64,000 nt of DNA from Acuticoccus sp. MNP-M23 (GCF_031195445.1 NZ_CP133480.1:2348501-2412500), one strand, 5' to 3'. Positions 38,149 through 47,429 are shown, counted from the first letter of the stretch. Translations and numbers: made by a program. Notes: generated by a model from the letters alone, not told the origin.

Positions 38149-39021
38149 TCAGGCCTTGCCGGGGATCATGTCGGGCCGCACTTCCTCGACCTTTTCCTCG
38201 ATGATTTCGCGCCGCTCCTCCGCCCGCAATTCATCGAGTTTGGGCATGGACATCACGTTGTAGCCGGAATCGACATAGTGAATTTCGCCGGTGACGCCTG
38301 ACGAATAATCCGAGAGGAGGTAGGCAGACGCGCGGCCGATTTCCTCGATGTCCACGGTGCGTTCCAGCGGGGAGTGCTTGCGCTGGTAGTTGAACATCAG
38401 CCGCGCATCGGTGACGCCGGCCCCCGCAAGGGTGCGCACCGGGCCGGCCGAGATGGCGTTGACCCGCACGCCGCCTGCGCCGAAATCGGCGGCGAGATAG
38501 CGCACGGAGGATTCCAGCGCAGACTTCGCAACGCCCATCACGTTGTAGTTCGGCATGACCTTGACCGCGCCGCCGTAGGACAGCGTCAGCATTGCGCCGC
38601 CGTTGGGCATCAACGCTGCGGCACGCTTGGCCGCCTCGGTGAAGGAGAAGCACGAGATGACCATGGTGCGCGAGAAATTCTCACGCGTGGTGTCGGCGTA
38701 GCGGCCCTTCAGCTCGTTCTTGTCGGAAAATGCCACGGCGTGGACGAAAAAGTCGATGGAACCCCAGTGCTTTGCCGCGGCGTCGAACAGGTTGTCGACG
38801 GTGGCAAGGTCTTCCACGTCGCACCGTTCCAGAAAGGCGGCGTTCACCTGCGCCGCAAGCGGGCGGACGCGCTTGCCGAACTGGTCGTTCTGGTAGGTCA
38901 GGCCCAGCTCCGCGCCCTCGGCATGAAGCTGCCGGGCAATGCCCCAGGCGATGGAGTGGTCGTTCGCGATACCCATGACGATGCCGCGCTTGCCAGCAAG
39001 CAGGCCGGAGGATTTCAACAT
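38149..39021 (-). CDS. fabI: Enoyl-[acyl-carrier-protein] reductase (NADH)
   Basis: Last reduction of the fatty-acid elongation cycle. The 290-residue product, counted from MLKSSGLLAGKRGIVMGIAN, has the FabI-type SDR active site Y159-x6-K166 in NYNVMGVAK, the IANDHSIAWGIA cofactor loop and SAGPVRTLAG. An in-frame ATG four codons upstream (39033) is possible but lacks a ribosome-binding site, while GGGTGAG precedes the chosen start. It follows fabB by 4 bp and abuts trpF. Confidence 0.96.
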   Translation of the reverse strand: MLKSSGLLAGKRGIVMGIANDHSIAWGIARQLHAEGAELGLTYQNDQFGKRVRPLAAQVNAAFLERCDVEDLATVDNLFDAAAKHWGSIDFFVHAVAFSDKNELKGRYADTTRENFSRTMVISCFSFTEAAKRAAALMPNGGAMLTLSYGGAVKVMPNYNVMGVAKSALESSVRYLAADFGAGGVRVNAISAGPVRTLAGAGVTDARLMFNYQRKHSPLERTVDIEEIGRASAYLLSDYSSGVTGEIHYVDSGYNVMSMPKLDELRAEERREIIEEKVEEVRPDMIPGKA

Positions 39022-39025
39022 CGTC

Positions 39026-40246
39026 TCACCCATCGTAGCGCGCCAGAACCAGGCACGCGTTGGTGCCGCCGAAACCGAATGCGTTGGATAGCACGGTCTC
39101 AAGCTTCGCGTTGTCGCGGCGTTCCCGCAGGATCGGCATGCCGTCGAATTCGGGGTCGAGCTCGTCGATATGCGCCGAGGCGGCGATGAAGCCGTCGCGC
39201 ATCATCAGAAGCGAGTAGATCGCCTCGTGGACACCGGCAGCGCCCTGCGCGTGGCCCGACAGTGCCTTGGTGGCGGAGATCGGCGGCACATTGTCGCCAA
39301 ACACCTTGCGCACCGCCTCCATCTCGATCTTGTCGCCGATCGGCGTCGAGGTGGCGTGCGGGTTGATGTAGTCGATGGTGCGGCCACCGGCCTGCTCCAG
39401 CACCGCGGTCATGCAACGGAAGGCGCCCTCGCCGGAAGGGGCGACCATGTCGGCCCCATCGGAGGTGGCGGCATAGCCGACGATTTCGGCGATGATGTTC
39501 GCCCCGCGCGCCTTGGCGTGCTCCAGCTCTTCCAGAACCAGAACGCCGGCACCGCCTGCGATCACGAAGCCGTCGCGGTTCTTGTCGAACGGACGGGAGG
39601 CGATGGCCGGGGTGTCGTTATAGTGCGAGGACATGGCGCCCATGGCGTCGAACAGGACCGACAGCGTCCAGTCCAGCTCCTCGCAGCCGCCGGCGAACAT
39701 GATGTCCTGCTTGCCGAGCTGGATCTGTTCGGCAGCGTGGCCGATGCACACGTTGGTGGTCGAGCAGGCGGCCGAGATGGAGTAGCTCGGCCCCTTGATC
39801 TTGAAGTGGGTGGAGAGCGTCGCCGATGCCGTCGAGCTCATCGCCTTGGGCACTGCAAACGGGCCGACGCGCTTGGGGCCCTTCTCGCGCGTGGTGTCGG
39901 CGGCTTCCACGATGGTGCGGGTGGAGGCGCCGCCCGAACCCATGATGAGGCCGGTTCGCTCGTTGCTGATGTCGTCGGGGCCGAGGCCAGCGTCGGCAAT
40001 GGCCTGGTCCATCGCAACGTGGTTCCACGCGGTGCCGCCGCCGTGGAAGCGCATGGCGCGGCGGTCGACCAGCCCTGCGGGGTCAACCTGCGGGGCGCCA
40101 TGGACCTGGCTGCGGAAACCGTGCTCGGCATAGGTGGGGGCGCGCACGATGCCGGAACGGCCCTCGAACAGCGACTTTGCCACCTCCTGCACGTCCCCGC
40201 CGAGCGGGGAGACAATGCCCATCCCGGTGACGACGACCCGTTTCAT
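39026..40246 (-). CDS. fabB: 3-oxoacyl-ACP synthase I
   Basis: Condensing enzyme needed for unsaturated fatty-acid elongation. The 406-residue product starts [20 protein letters not shown] after AAGGAGCAATTC, and carries the Cys-His-His triad C161 (SAACSTT), H297 (NPHATSTP) and H332 ([11 protein letters not shown]). Neighbouring fabA supports FabB over FabF. It sits between fabA and fabI, the standard Hyphomicrobiales order. Confidence 0.97.
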   Translation of the reverse strand: MKRVVVTGMGIVSPLGGDVQEVAKSLFEGRSGIVRAPTYAEHGFRSQVHGAPQVDPAGLVDRRAMRFHGGGTAWNHVAMDQAIADAGLGPDDISNERTGLIMGSGGASTRTIVEAADTTREKGPKRVGPFAVPKAMSSTASATLSTHFKIKGPSYSISAACSTTNVCIGHAAEQIQLGKQDIMFAGGCEELDWTLSVLFDAMGAMSSHYNDTPAIASRPFDKNRDGFVIAGGAGVLVLEELEHAKARGANIIAEIVGYAATSDGADMVAPSGEGAFRCMTAVLEQAGGRTIDYINPHATSTPIGDKIEMEAVRKVFGDNVPPISATKALSGHAQGAAGVHEAIYSLLMMRDGFIAASAHIDELDPEFDGMPILRERRDNAKLETVLSNAFGFGGTNACLVLARYDG

Positions 40247-40327
40247 GAATTGCTCCTTCGCGCCGCCATGCCGGCCGCGCCGTATTTCTGGTGTGCGCAG
40301 GCTGAAAGCCAACCCGCGGACACTGCA

Positions 40328-40861
40328 TTACGCAGCGTCCGACGTGTCCTTGAACAGCCCGACCTTGAGGTCTTCAGCCTTGTAGATGGTCTCGCCATCG
40401 GCCTTCAACCACCCGTCGGCGACGCCGAGCACCAGTTTGGAGCGCATCACGCGCTTGAGGTCGACGCCGTATTCGATGTGCTTCACCTTCGGCGTCACCA
40501 TGCCGGAGAACTTGACCGATCCGGTTGAAAGCGCGCGGCCGCGGCCTTCTGCGCCCAGCCAGCCGAGGAAAAAGCCGGTCATCTGCCACAACGCGTCGAG
40601 GCCGAGACAGCCGGGCATCACCGGATCGCCCTGGAAATGGCAGGCGAAGAACCAGAGGTCCTCGCGCACTTCCATCTCGGCACGGATCTCGCCCTTGCCG
40701 TGCGGCCCGCCGTCGGCGGAGATGTGGCTGATCCGGTCGAACATCAGCATCGGCGGCAATGGCAGCTGCGCATTGCCGGGGCCGAACAGCTCGCCGCGCC
40801 CGCAGGCGAGGAGATCGTCGTACTCGTAGCGGGAACGTTGGTCGAAATTGGTCATGGCCAT
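40328..40861 (-). CDS. fabA: 3-hydroxydecanoyl-ACP dehydratase/isomerase
   Basis: Dehydrates 3-hydroxydecanoyl-ACP and isomerises the product to cis-3-decenoyl-ACP, the branch to unsaturated fatty acids. The 177-residue product has the single hot-dog active site H75 ([13 protein letters not shown]) and D89 (LGLDALWQ), with the same 14-residue spacing as in E. coli FabA. ATGs at 40861 and 40855 are equally possible; no clear ribosome-binding site is visible. It is divergent from irr across about 207 bp. Confidence 0.97.
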   Translation of the reverse strand: MAMTNFDQRSRYEYDDLLACGRGELFGPGNAQLPLPPMLMFDRISHISADGGPHGKGEIRAEMEVREDLWFFACHFQGDPVMPGCLGLDALWQMTGFFLGWLGAEGRGRALSTGSVKFSGMVTPKVKHIEYGVDLKRVMRSKLVLGVADGWLKADGETIYKAEDLKVGLFKDTSDAA

Positions 40862-41068
40862 CAAATGGTAGGTTCGGAATGAGAGAGGGTGCCGGCCCGC
40901 GCGATACGTCCGCGTTTGGAACACTATCCGTGTCCTTATGGCCCTTTGCGGGGTGATGACAAGCCGCGAAGCCGGATGGTGTTGATGTGGGGCCTTCGAA
41001 AGGCTATCTATCCGGACGTTGCGCCCGATTGGGCGGAGTAATTTAGACTATTTGGGGCAAGACAGGCG

Positions 41069-41527
41069 ATGGCAGTCTTTTTCACGCGCGAGACGGCAGA
41101 CGGGGCAAAGGATGCGCGCCCGCCGCAGTTTGACGTGCGCGACATGCTCAAAACCGCAGGCCTGCGGCCGACCCGCCAGCGCGTTGCGCTCGGCGATCTG
41201 CTGTTTGCCCGCGGCGACCGGCATATCTCCGCCGAAGGCCTGCACGAAGAAGCCGTTGGCGCCCGCGTCCCGGTTTCGCTGGCGACCGTCTACAACACGC
41301 TGCACCAGTTCACCGAAGCCGGCCTGCTGCGCGAAATTGCGGTAGACGGGACGAAAACCTATTTCGACACCAACACCGACGATCACCACCACTTCTTCGA
41401 CGAGACGTCCGGCACGGTAACCGACATTCCGGGTGACAGCCTGCACCTTTCGCGCATTCCCGAAGCGCCGACCGGCATGGAAATCTCCCGCGTCGACGTT
41501 GTGGTCCGGGTGCGCCCGCTCCGCTGA
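41069..41527 (+). CDS. irr: Iron response regulator Irr (Fur family)
   Basis: Fur-family regulator that represses iron-consuming and activates iron-acquisition genes at low iron in alphaproteobacteria. The 152-residue product has the winged helix (LRPTRQRVALGDLLFARGDRHISA, PVSLATVYNTLHQF) and the heme-associated histidine cluster DHHHFF. It lacks the N-terminal heme regulatory Cys-Pro motif of Bradyrhizobium Irr, so it belongs to the short class. TTTAGACTATTT lies just upstream of the start and faintly resembles half an Irr box. Divergent fabA and a downstream terminator frame it. Confidence 0.93.
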   Translation: MAVFFTRETADGAKDARPPQFDVRDMLKTAGLRPTRQRVALGDLLFARGDRHISAEGLHEEAVGARVPVSLATVYNTLHQFTEAGLLREIAVDGTKTYFDTNTDDHHHFFDETSGTVTDIPGDSLHLSRIPEAPTGMEISRVDVVVRVRPLR

Positions 41528-41567
41528 CCGGTTCGCGCCGCTGGCATCGCCAGCGTCGCCAGACAAC

Positions 41568-41605
41568 AAAAAACCCGGTGCGCCAGCCAGCGCACCGGGT
41601 TTTTT
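41568..41605. terminator. Strong bidirectional terminator after irr
   Basis: A perfect 16-bp inverted repeat (AAAAAACCCGGTGCGC / GCGCACCGGGTTTTTT) with a 6-base loop and T-runs on both strands separates irr from the convergent SH3 gene. Confidence 0.93.
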
Positions 41606-41635
41606 CATGCCCGTTTGCGGGCTGAATGCCGGGCG

Positions 41636-42154
41636 CTACTCGATCTTCTCACGCGGATAAACGCCCCAGAGGGTCGCCTGCGGCACAAAACCGCTCCATC
41701 CGCTGCCGGAAATCGTGCACCAGCCCTCCTCGCACTCATCCACGGCGGCCAGCACCAGCGGCTCCAGCAGGGCTGCGGTCTGCGCGCTCTCGCTCGCCTT
41801 CACGCGCAGTGCGATGGGCTCCGCGGCGCCCCAGGGCGCCACCAGCGCCGTACGGCGGCCGGACAGGAGCGAGTGGTGGACCCAGCCTTCCTCGCCCTCC
41901 GCGTCGCGCACGCGCCGCCAGTTGCCAAATTCGCGGACGATCTCCACCGGCAGGCCGGCTTTCAAAAAAGTCCACTTGATCTTGTATTTTACCGAAGGTC
42001 CCACGCGGACGTTGACCTTCGACGAGGAAAGGCTAACGAAACGGGGCAATGGGAAACCGCTCTCGCCGCCACGCTCCAGCGCTTCGGCGGCGAAGGCTGA
42101 CGGCGCACAAAGCGCGATCATGAGGGCGAGGGCGATTGTCTTGAACGGGGTCAT
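41636..42154 (-). CDS. Exported SH3-domain protein
   Basis: Predicted periplasmic protein with bacterial SH3-like domains. The 172-residue product starts MTPFKTIALALMIALCAPSA, a signal peptide cleaved after AFA near 22. The first SH3 unit covers SSSKVNVRVGPSVKYKIKW through GEEGWVHHSLL; a second, weaker unit runs to the C-terminus (ECEEGWCTISGSGWSGFV). Such proteins may bind peptidoglycan or another envelope component; no specific role is known. Much longer open frame upstream is antisense to the dehydrogenase gene. Confidence 0.85.
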   Translation of the reverse strand: MTPFKTIALALMIALCAPSAFAAEALERGGESGFPLPRFVSLSSSKVNVRVGPSVKYKIKWTFLKAGLPVEIVREFGNWRRVRDAEGEEGWVHHSLLSGRRTALVAPWGAAEPIALRVKASESAQTAALLEPLVLAAVDECEEGWCTISGSGWSGFVPQATLWGVYPREKIE

Positions 42155-42259
42155 GGCGCTCTCAGAGGTTGGATTCTCGCATGGACTCTTATCGCTCTTT
42201 CGGGTTGCCTCATCGTTACCGATTTGCGAGCGAACCGCGCAAAAGGACCGGACGTGTCC

Positions 42260-43270
42260 ATGAGTGAACTCGTCATCGTCACCCGCAAGCTGCCCGAGCC
42301 GGTGGAAGACCGGATGCGGCAGCTCTTCAACGTGCGCTTCAACGAGGCGGACCGGCCATTCAGCCAGGCCGAGCTGGTGGCCGCCGTGCGCGAAGCCGCC
42401 GTCGTCGTGCCGACCATCACCGACCGGATGGACGCCGGCGTTCTGGAACAGGCCGGACCCGCGCTGAAGCTGATCGCCAACTATGGCAACGGCGTCGACA
42501 ACATTCACCTTCAGGCCGCGGCCGACCGCAGGATTGCCGTCACCAACACCCCCGGCGTCATGACGGACGACATGGCCGACATGACGATGGCGCTGATGCT
42601 GGCCCTGCCGCGCCGTCTGGTGGAAGGCTCGCGGATCATCGCCGAAGACCGCTTCGACGGCTGGTCGCCCACCTGGATGATGGGGCACAAGGTCTCCGGC
42701 AAGCGGCTCGGCATTGTGGGGATGGGGCGGATTGGCGCAGCCGTGGCGCGCCGGGCGCGTGCCTTCGGCATGTCGATCAACTACCACAACAGGGCACCGG
42801 CGGCTGCCAGCGTTGCCGAACCGCTCGGCGCCACCTATTGGGCAAGCCTCGACCAGATGCTGGCGCACATGGACATTGTCACCGTCCACTGCCCGCAGAC
42901 GCCGGCAACCTATCACCTGCTTTCTGCGCGGCGTCTGCAACTCTTGCGTCCAGCGTGCATTCTTGTGAATACCGCTCGTGGTGACATCGTGGACGAAGTG
43001 GCCTTGATCCAGCGCCTTGAGGCGGGCGGGATCGCAGGCGCCGCACTCGACGTGTTCGCCCATGAACCGGCAATCGACGAACGGCTGATCCGGCTTCAGG
43101 ACGAAGGCCGGGCGCTGATCGTGCCGCATATGGCATCAGCCACCGTCGAGGGGCGTATCGACATGGGCGAGAAGGTGATCATAAACATCCGCACGATGCT
43201 TGACGGGCACCAGCCGCCGGATCTGGTCTTGCCTTCCTTTGCCGGTGTTCACCGAACGGTAGCGGTTTAG
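42260..43270 (+). CDS. D-isomer-specific 2-hydroxyacid dehydrogenase, probable glyoxylate reductase
   Basis: NAD(P)H-dependent 2-hydroxyacid dehydrogenase. The 336-residue product starts MSELVIVTRKLPEPVEDRM and has GNGVDNIHL, the Rossmann motif GIVGMGRIGAAVARRA, catalytic Arg in NTARGDIVDE, Glu in FAHEPAID and His in PHMASAT. Similarity of layout to glyoxylate/hydroxypyruvate reductases suggests glyoxylate as substrate; this is inference. It is divergent from the SH3 gene. Confidence 0.88.
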   Translation: MSELVIVTRKLPEPVEDRMRQLFNVRFNEADRPFSQAELVAAVREAAVVVPTITDRMDAGVLEQAGPALKLIANYGNGVDNIHLQAAADRRIAVTNTPGVMTDDMADMTMALMLALPRRLVEGSRIIAEDRFDGWSPTWMMGHKVSGKRLGIVGMGRIGAAVARRARAFGMSINYHNRAPAAASVAEPLGATYWASLDQMLAHMDIVTVHCPQTPATYHLLSARRLQLLRPACILVNTARGDIVDEVALIQRLEAGGIAGAALDVFAHEPAIDERLIRLQDEGRALIVPHMASATVEGRIDMGEKVIINIRTMLDGHQPPDLVLPSFAGVHRTVAV

Positions 43271-43328
43271 TGCCTAGTCAATGTTCAGAATTGAATGGCG
43301 GCGTATGGCTTCGCCAGGGAGCGAAACG

Positions 43329-43880
43329 ATGATGACCTTGTCTCAACGGCGAATCGGGACGCCGCTGATTGTGCTGGCGACCGGTTTGATGCTGTCCGGT
43401 TGCTTGAAGCGGGAACCGACCGTGGTGGCCCTGCCGCCGGCACCCACCGCACCGGTGCGCACCGCATCGCTGCCGCCGCCCGTCCAGCCGGCCCCCGTTG
43501 CCGAGGCGCCTGCGCCCATCTCGCCCGAGCCGCTGCCCGATCCGTCGCTTGCCACGACACCGCCCGTTGAAGTGGCGGCAGCCCCGGCCGCGCTCGAGGT
43601 CAGCCGTGCCGACCTTTCGGGCGCCTGGCGCCTTTCGGCTGGCGGATCGGCCTGCAAGATCAACTTCTCGCTGACGAGCTGGACTGGCGGCAACCGCGCC
43701 TCCACCCAGGGCTGCTCGAGCCCGCAGCTTGCCAACATCAGCGCGTGGGAGCTGAACGGCAACACGGTGACGCTGAAGACCGGCGACACCGCGCTTCCGG
43801 TGGCGTCGCTCCGCGCGACCCAGCCGCAGACCTTCAACGGGTCGACCACGGACGGCGCGCCGATCACCGTGTCCCGATGA
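43329..43880 (+). CDS. Omp19-like outer-membrane lipoprotein with AprI/Inh protease-inhibitor domain
   Basis: Predicted lipoprotein of the Brucella Omp19 type. The 183-residue product has a signal with lipobox LSGC (lipidated Cys25), a long Pro/Ala linker (about 30-90), and a C-terminal inhibitor beta-barrel with GAWRLSAGGSACKINFS, RASTQGCSS, ISAWELNGNTV and a FNGSTTDGAPITVSR end. The last segment closely resembles the end of Omp19 as I remember it. Two cysteines in the barrel could form the conserved disulfide. Omp19 inhibits host and bacterial proteases; transfer of that function is inference. It overlaps the AhpD-like gene (ATGA). Confidence 0.85.
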   Translation: MMTLSQRRIGTPLIVLATGLMLSGCLKREPTVVALPPAPTAPVRTASLPPPVQPAPVAEAPAPISPEPLPDPSLATTPPVEVAAAPAALEVSRADLSGAWRLSAGGSACKINFSLTSWTGGNRASTQGCSSPQLANISAWELNGNTVTLKTGDTALPVASLRATQPQTFNGSTTDGAPITVSR

Positions 43881-44293
43881 GCCGGATGCCGCTTCTGCCG
43901 CCTGTCTCCGATGAGGCGGCCCCGGCCGAAGTGGCAGCCGTCTACGCCGACATCAGGGCGACGCGGGGCACGGAATTCATCAACAATTTCTGGCGCGTTC
44001 TCGCCAACGATCCGGCGCTTCTGGCGCGCACATGGACCGACCTCAAGGCCGTGATGGGGGAGGGCACGCTCGACCCCCTCACCAAGGAGCTGATCTACGT
44101 CGCAGTGTCGATCACCAACGGGTGCGACTATTGCATCGCCTCCCATAGCACCGCCGCGAAGGCCAGGGGCATGACACCGGAGATGCTGATGGAGCTCGTG
44201 AGCGTCGTCGGCATGGCGAACGAGACGAACCGTCTCGTCACCGGCCTTCAGGTGCCGGTGGACGATGCGTTCATGGGGCCGTTTCAGAAATGA
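43877..44293 (+). CDS. AhpD-like carboxymuconolactone decarboxylase-family protein
   Basis: Small alkylhydroperoxidase D-like protein. The 138-residue product carries the redox/proton-relay motif C83-x2-C86-x3-H90 in NGCDYCIASHS and the preceding TKELIYVAVS helix. A peroxidase or thiol-redox role is likely but the substrate is unknown. It overlaps the Omp19-like gene by 4 bp and the GNAT gene by 4 bp, so the three are translationally coupled. Confidence 0.9.
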   Translation: MSRMPLLPPVSDEAAPAEVAAVYADIRATRGTEFINNFWRVLANDPALLARTWTDLKAVMGEGTLDPLTKELIYVAVSITNGCDYCIASHSTAAKARGMTPEMLMELVSVVGMANETNRLVTGLQVPVDDAFMGPFQK

Positions 44294-44847
44294 CAGAGTC
44301 GACAACCACGGCACACGAAACGGGCTGGCTCACGCGCCCGACCCTTTCCACCGAACGGCTGGTGCTGCGTGCGCCGGCGGCTCGCGATCGCGAGCCGCTG
44401 ATCGCCCTGGCCGGATCGCCGGACGTGTCGCGCTGGCTCTCGCGGGTACCGCACCCATACACCGCCGCCGATGCCGACTATTTTCTTGCCGATGCGGCGG
44501 ACGCGACAATCTGGGCGATTGCCGATGCTGGCAGCGACGCGCTGATGGGCACCATCGCGCTTCATCCGCTGGATCTTGCCGATGAGCCGGGCTCTGCCGA
44601 AATCGGCTACTGGCTGGGGATGCCCTATTGGGGCAACGGCTACGGGCTGGAGGCGGTCCGGCGGATTGTCGACCACGCCTTCGCGCATCCCGGCGTTCCG
44701 GCTGTGCGGGCCCGTTATGCCGGCGCCAACGCGCCCTCGGCGCGGATCCTGGCCAAGGTCGGGTTCACTCCCGTCACCGCGCCGATGATTGTGGGAGGGC
44801 CCGGCGGCTCCATGTGCGACACCGAGGTGGTCCTTTACCGGCCTTGA
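44290..44847 (+). CDS. GNAT-family N-acetyltransferase (RimJ/RimL type)
   Basis: Predicted acetyl-CoA-dependent acetyltransferase. The 185-residue product has the RimL-like pattern TERLVLRAPAARDREPL, a beta strand IGYWLGMPYWGNGYGLEAV containing the acetyl-CoA pyrophosphate loop, and ANAPSARILAKVGF. The acceptor may be a protein N-terminus or a small molecule. It ends in a hairpin and faces hslU. GNAT genes near hslU/hslV are, from memory, frequent in this order. Confidence 0.88.
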   Translation: MTESTTTAHETGWLTRPTLSTERLVLRAPAARDREPLIALAGSPDVSRWLSRVPHPYTAADADYFLADAADATIWAIADAGSDALMGTIALHPLDLADEPGSAEIGYWLGMPYWGNGYGLEAVRRIVDHAFAHPGVPAVRARYAGANAPSARILAKVGFTPVTAPMIVGGPGGSMCDTEVVLYRP

Positions 44848-44851
44848 GTCT

Positions 44852-44877
44852 GCCGCGGCCACCGAAGCGGCCGCGGC
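44852..44877. terminator. Hairpin between GNAT and hslU genes
   Basis: A perfect 9-bp stem (GCCGCGGCC / GGCCGCGGC) with an 8-base loop lies in the 38-bp gap between two convergent stop codons. No T-run is present; its position argues for bidirectional termination. Confidence 0.5.
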
Positions 44878-44885
44878 GCGCCGCA

Positions 44886-46190
44886 TTACAGGATGTAGCG
44901 CGACAGGTCGGCGTTCTTCGCAATCTCGGCGACATTCTTGCGCACATAGTCGCCGTCAACCACCAGCGTCTCGCCGCCGCGGTCGGTGGCGGTGAACGAG
45001 ATGTCGTCCAGCACGCGCTCGATCACGGTCTGCAGCCGCCGGGCGCCGATGTTCTCGACGGTTGAGTTGATGTCCACCGCAATCTCCGCCAGCGCGTCGA
45101 TCCCGTCCTCGGTGAACTCCAGCGTCACGTCCTCGGTGTTCATCAGCGCGCTTGACTGCTTGATCAGGCTGGCCTCCGTCTCCGTCAGGATGCGCACGAA
45201 GTCCGACTTGGTGAGCGGCTGCAGCTCCACGCGGATCGGCAACCGGCCCTGAAGCTCCGGCAGGAGGTCAGAGGGCTTTGACACATGGAACGCACCCGAC
45301 GCGATGAAGAGGATGTGGTCGGTCTTCACCTGTCCGTGCTTGGTGGCAACCGTGGTGCCTTCCACCAAGGGCAGCAGGTCCCGCTGAACGCCTTCGCGCG
45401 AGACGTCGCCGCCGGCACGGTCGGAGCGGACGGTGATCTTGTCGATCTCGTCGAGGAAGACGATGCCGTTTTCCTCCACCTGCCTGACCGCTTCGCGGGT
45501 CAGCTTCTCGTCGTCCAGAAGCTTGTCGCTCTCTTCGGCAATCAGCAGCTCGTAGCTGTCCTTCACCGTGGTGCGGTGGGTCTTTTTCTGGCCGCCGAAT
45601 GCCTTGCCGAACATTTCGCCGATGTTCATCATGCCCATGTTGCCGCCCGGCATTCCCGGAATTTCAAAATTGGGCATCTGCGGCGCAGCGGTGATCTCGA
45701 TCTCGATTTCGCGCGTGTCGAGTTCACCCGAGCGCAGGCGCCTGGCGTAGCTTTCGCGGGTGCCGGGCGAGGCGTTCTTGCCCACCAGTGCGTCGACAAC
45801 GCGTTCCTCGGCTGCCAGGTGGGCGGTGGCGCGCACGTCCTTGCGGCGCCGCTCGCGGATCTCGGCAATGCCGATCTCGACGAGATCGCGGATGATCTGC
45901 TCCACGTCGCGGCCCACGTAGCCGACCTCGGTGAACTTGGTGGCCTCGATCTTGATGAACGGGGCGTTGGCGAGCTTGGCGAGGCGACGGGAAATCTCCG
46001 TCTTGCCGACGCCCGTCGGGCCGATCATGAGGATATTCTTCGGCATCACCTCTTCGCGCAGGTCGTCCGGCAGCTGCTGGCGGCGCCAGCGGTTCCTGAG
46101 CGCAATGGCGACGGCGCGCTTCGCGTCCTTCTGGCCGATGATGTAGCGGTCCAGCTCGGACACGATCTCGCGCGGTGAGTATTCAGTCAT
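44886..46190 (-). CDS. hslU: ATP-dependent protease ATPase subunit HslU
   Basis: AAA+ unfoldase that feeds the HslV peptidase. The 434-residue product starts [20 protein letters not shown], has Walker [16 protein letters not shown] (57-71), the [14 protein letters not shown] pore region, an intermediate I-domain, Walker [10 protein letters not shown] and the C-terminal [17 protein letters not shown] with the DLSRYIL end that inserts into HslV. AAAGG precedes the ATG. Its partner hslV is about 0.6 kb upstream across a reversed gene. Confidence 0.98.
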   Translation of the reverse strand: MTEYSPREIVSELDRYIIGQKDAKRAVAIALRNRWRRQQLPDDLREEVMPKNILMIGPTGVGKTEISRRLAKLANAPFIKIEATKFTEVGYVGRDVEQIIRDLVEIGIAEIRERRRKDVRATAHLAAEERVVDALVGKNASPGTRESYARRLRSGELDTREIEIEITAAPQMPNFEIPGMPGGNMGMMNIGEMFGKAFGGQKKTHRTTVKDSYELLIAEESDKLLDDEKLTREAVRQVEENGIVFLDEIDKITVRSDRAGGDVSREGVQRDLLPLVEGTTVATKHGQVKTDHILFIASGAFHVSKPSDLLPELQGRLPIRVELQPLTKSDFVRILTETEASLIKQSSALMNTEDVTLEFTEDGIDALAEIAVDINSTVENIGARRLQTVIERVLDDISFTATDRGGETLVVDGDYVRKNVAEIAKNADLSRYIL

Positions 46191-46296
46191 TTTTCAGCCT
46201 TTCCGCCGGCGTGCCGAGGGCCACGCCGGGCGCCGCCCCGGACCGGGCACGGCAGTTAACAGTTGAACGATGCCGCCGCCTGCAACGTTGGCGACC

Positions 46297-46818
46297 ATGG
46301 ACATCTTTGAATTCAATCCCGAAGCGCTGCTTCAGATCGCCATTGCGGCGGTGGTCGGATACGCGGCTCTGGTCGCGATCCTGCGCATCAGCGGCAAGCG
46401 CACGCTCACCGACCTCAACGCGTTCGACTTCGTGGTCACCGTCGCGCTGGGTTCGATCCTCGGCAGCACCATCGTCTCGCCCTCCGTGCCGCTTGCCAAC
46501 GGCATCGCGGCGATGCTGGTTCTGATCCTGTGCCAGTATCTGGTGGCGTTCGTCGTGGTCCGCTCAAAGACCGTGCGCGGCGTGGTGAAGGCCGAGCCGA
46601 CGCTGATCGTCCACGAGGGCGAACTCCTGCAAGGCGCGATGAAGGACCAGCGCATCTCCGAGGCTGCCGTGCTGTCGGCCATCCGCAACGCCGGAAACGC
46701 CGACCTTGCCGACATCCACGCGGTGGTTGTGGAGACCAACGGTTCCCTCAGCGTCATCGGCAAGGCGCCCAACGCCAAGGGGCACGCTGTGGACGCCTCC
46801 ACGCATCCGGGCGTGTAG
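46297..46818 (+). CDS. DUF421 (YetF-like) membrane protein
   Basis: Inner-membrane protein of the YetF/DUF421 family, function unknown. The 173-residue product has three hydrophobic segments (about 10-28, 42-62 and 66-85) around the family motif ILRISGKRTLTDLNAFDFVVTVALGS, followed by a soluble domain containing EGELLQGAMKDQRISEAAVLSAIR. An upstream in-frame ATG at 46270 is possible. It is reversed relative to hslU and hslV; its stop codon is immediately adjacent to the hslV stop, with no intergenic base. Confidence 0.88.
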   Translation: MDIFEFNPEALLQIAIAAVVGYAALVAILRISGKRTLTDLNAFDFVVTVALGSILGSTIVSPSVPLANGIAAMLVLILCQYLVAFVVVRSKTVRGVVKAEPTLIVHEGELLQGAMKDQRISEAAVLSAIRNAGNADLADIHAVVVETNGSLSVIGKAPNAKGHAVDASTHPGV

Positions 46819-47367
46819 TCAGCCTTCATCGAGCGTTTCGACGATGAGGCTGGTGTTGGTGTAGACGCAGATGTCGGCGGCGATGCCCATCGCCTTGCGG
46901 GCGATCTCTTCGGCGCCGAGGTCCATGTCCATCAGGGCGCGGGCGGCCGACAGGGCAAACATGCCGCCCGACCCGATGGCAGCGCAGCCGTGCTCGGGCT
47001 GGAGCACGTCGCCGTTGCCGGTGATCACCAGCGTTTCGTCCTTGTCGGCGACGATCATCATCGCTTCCAGATGGCGCAGATAACGGTCCGTCCGCCAGTC
47101 CTTGGCAAGTTCCACGGCGGCGCGCATCAGCTGGCCGGAGTGGGTCTCGAGCTTTGCTTCGAGGCGCTCCAGCAGGGTGAAGGCATCGGCGGTGGCGCCG
47201 GCAAAACCGGCAATCACGCCGCCCTTGCCAAGCGGGCGGACCTTGCGGGCGCTGCCCTTGATGACGGTCTGCCCCATGGTGACCTGGCCGTCACCGGCGA
47301 TCACGACCTTGCCGCCCTTGCGCACGGTCAGGATCGTGGTGCCGTGCCAGGATTGTTCGCTACTCAT
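46819..47367 (-). CDS. hslV: ATP-dependent protease peptidase subunit HslV
   Basis: Proteasome-like threonine peptidase. The 182-residue product has a 9-residue propeptide ending WHG, which exposes the catalytic Thr10 ([20 protein letters not shown]). Other family features are [22 protein letters not shown] and [19 protein letters not shown]. It should be co-regulated with hslU, but an opposite-strand gene sits between, so each probably has its own promoter. Confidence 0.97.
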   Translation of the reverse strand: MSSEQSWHGTTILTVRKGGKVVIAGDGQVTMGQTVIKGSARKVRPLGKGGVIAGFAGATADAFTLLERLEAKLETHSGQLMRAAVELAKDWRTDRYLRHLEAMMIVADKDETLVITGNGDVLQPEHGCAAIGSGGMFALSAARALMDMDLGAEEIARKAMGIAADICVYTNTSLIVETLDEG

Positions 47368-47401
47368 GTGTCATTCTCAAAGTCCAAGTGTTACTCGTCA
47401 C

Positions 47402-47429
47402 ATATGGTTTGATCGCGAGGCCGCGCAAC
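47402..47429 (-). promoter_or_regulatory. Candidate heat-shock promoter for hslV
   Basis: On the minus strand GTTG is followed after 18 bp by CCATAT, which resembles an E. coli sigma-32 promoter (CTTG, CCCCATNT), 35 bp upstream of the hslV start. The match to the alphaproteobacterial consensus is poor, so this is tentative. Confidence 0.25.

Noticed and set aside
41041-41057. TTTAGACTATTTGG upstream of irr as an Irr control box
   Set aside because: Only the left half resembles the TTTAGAA...TTCTAAA pattern; too weak to list as a site.
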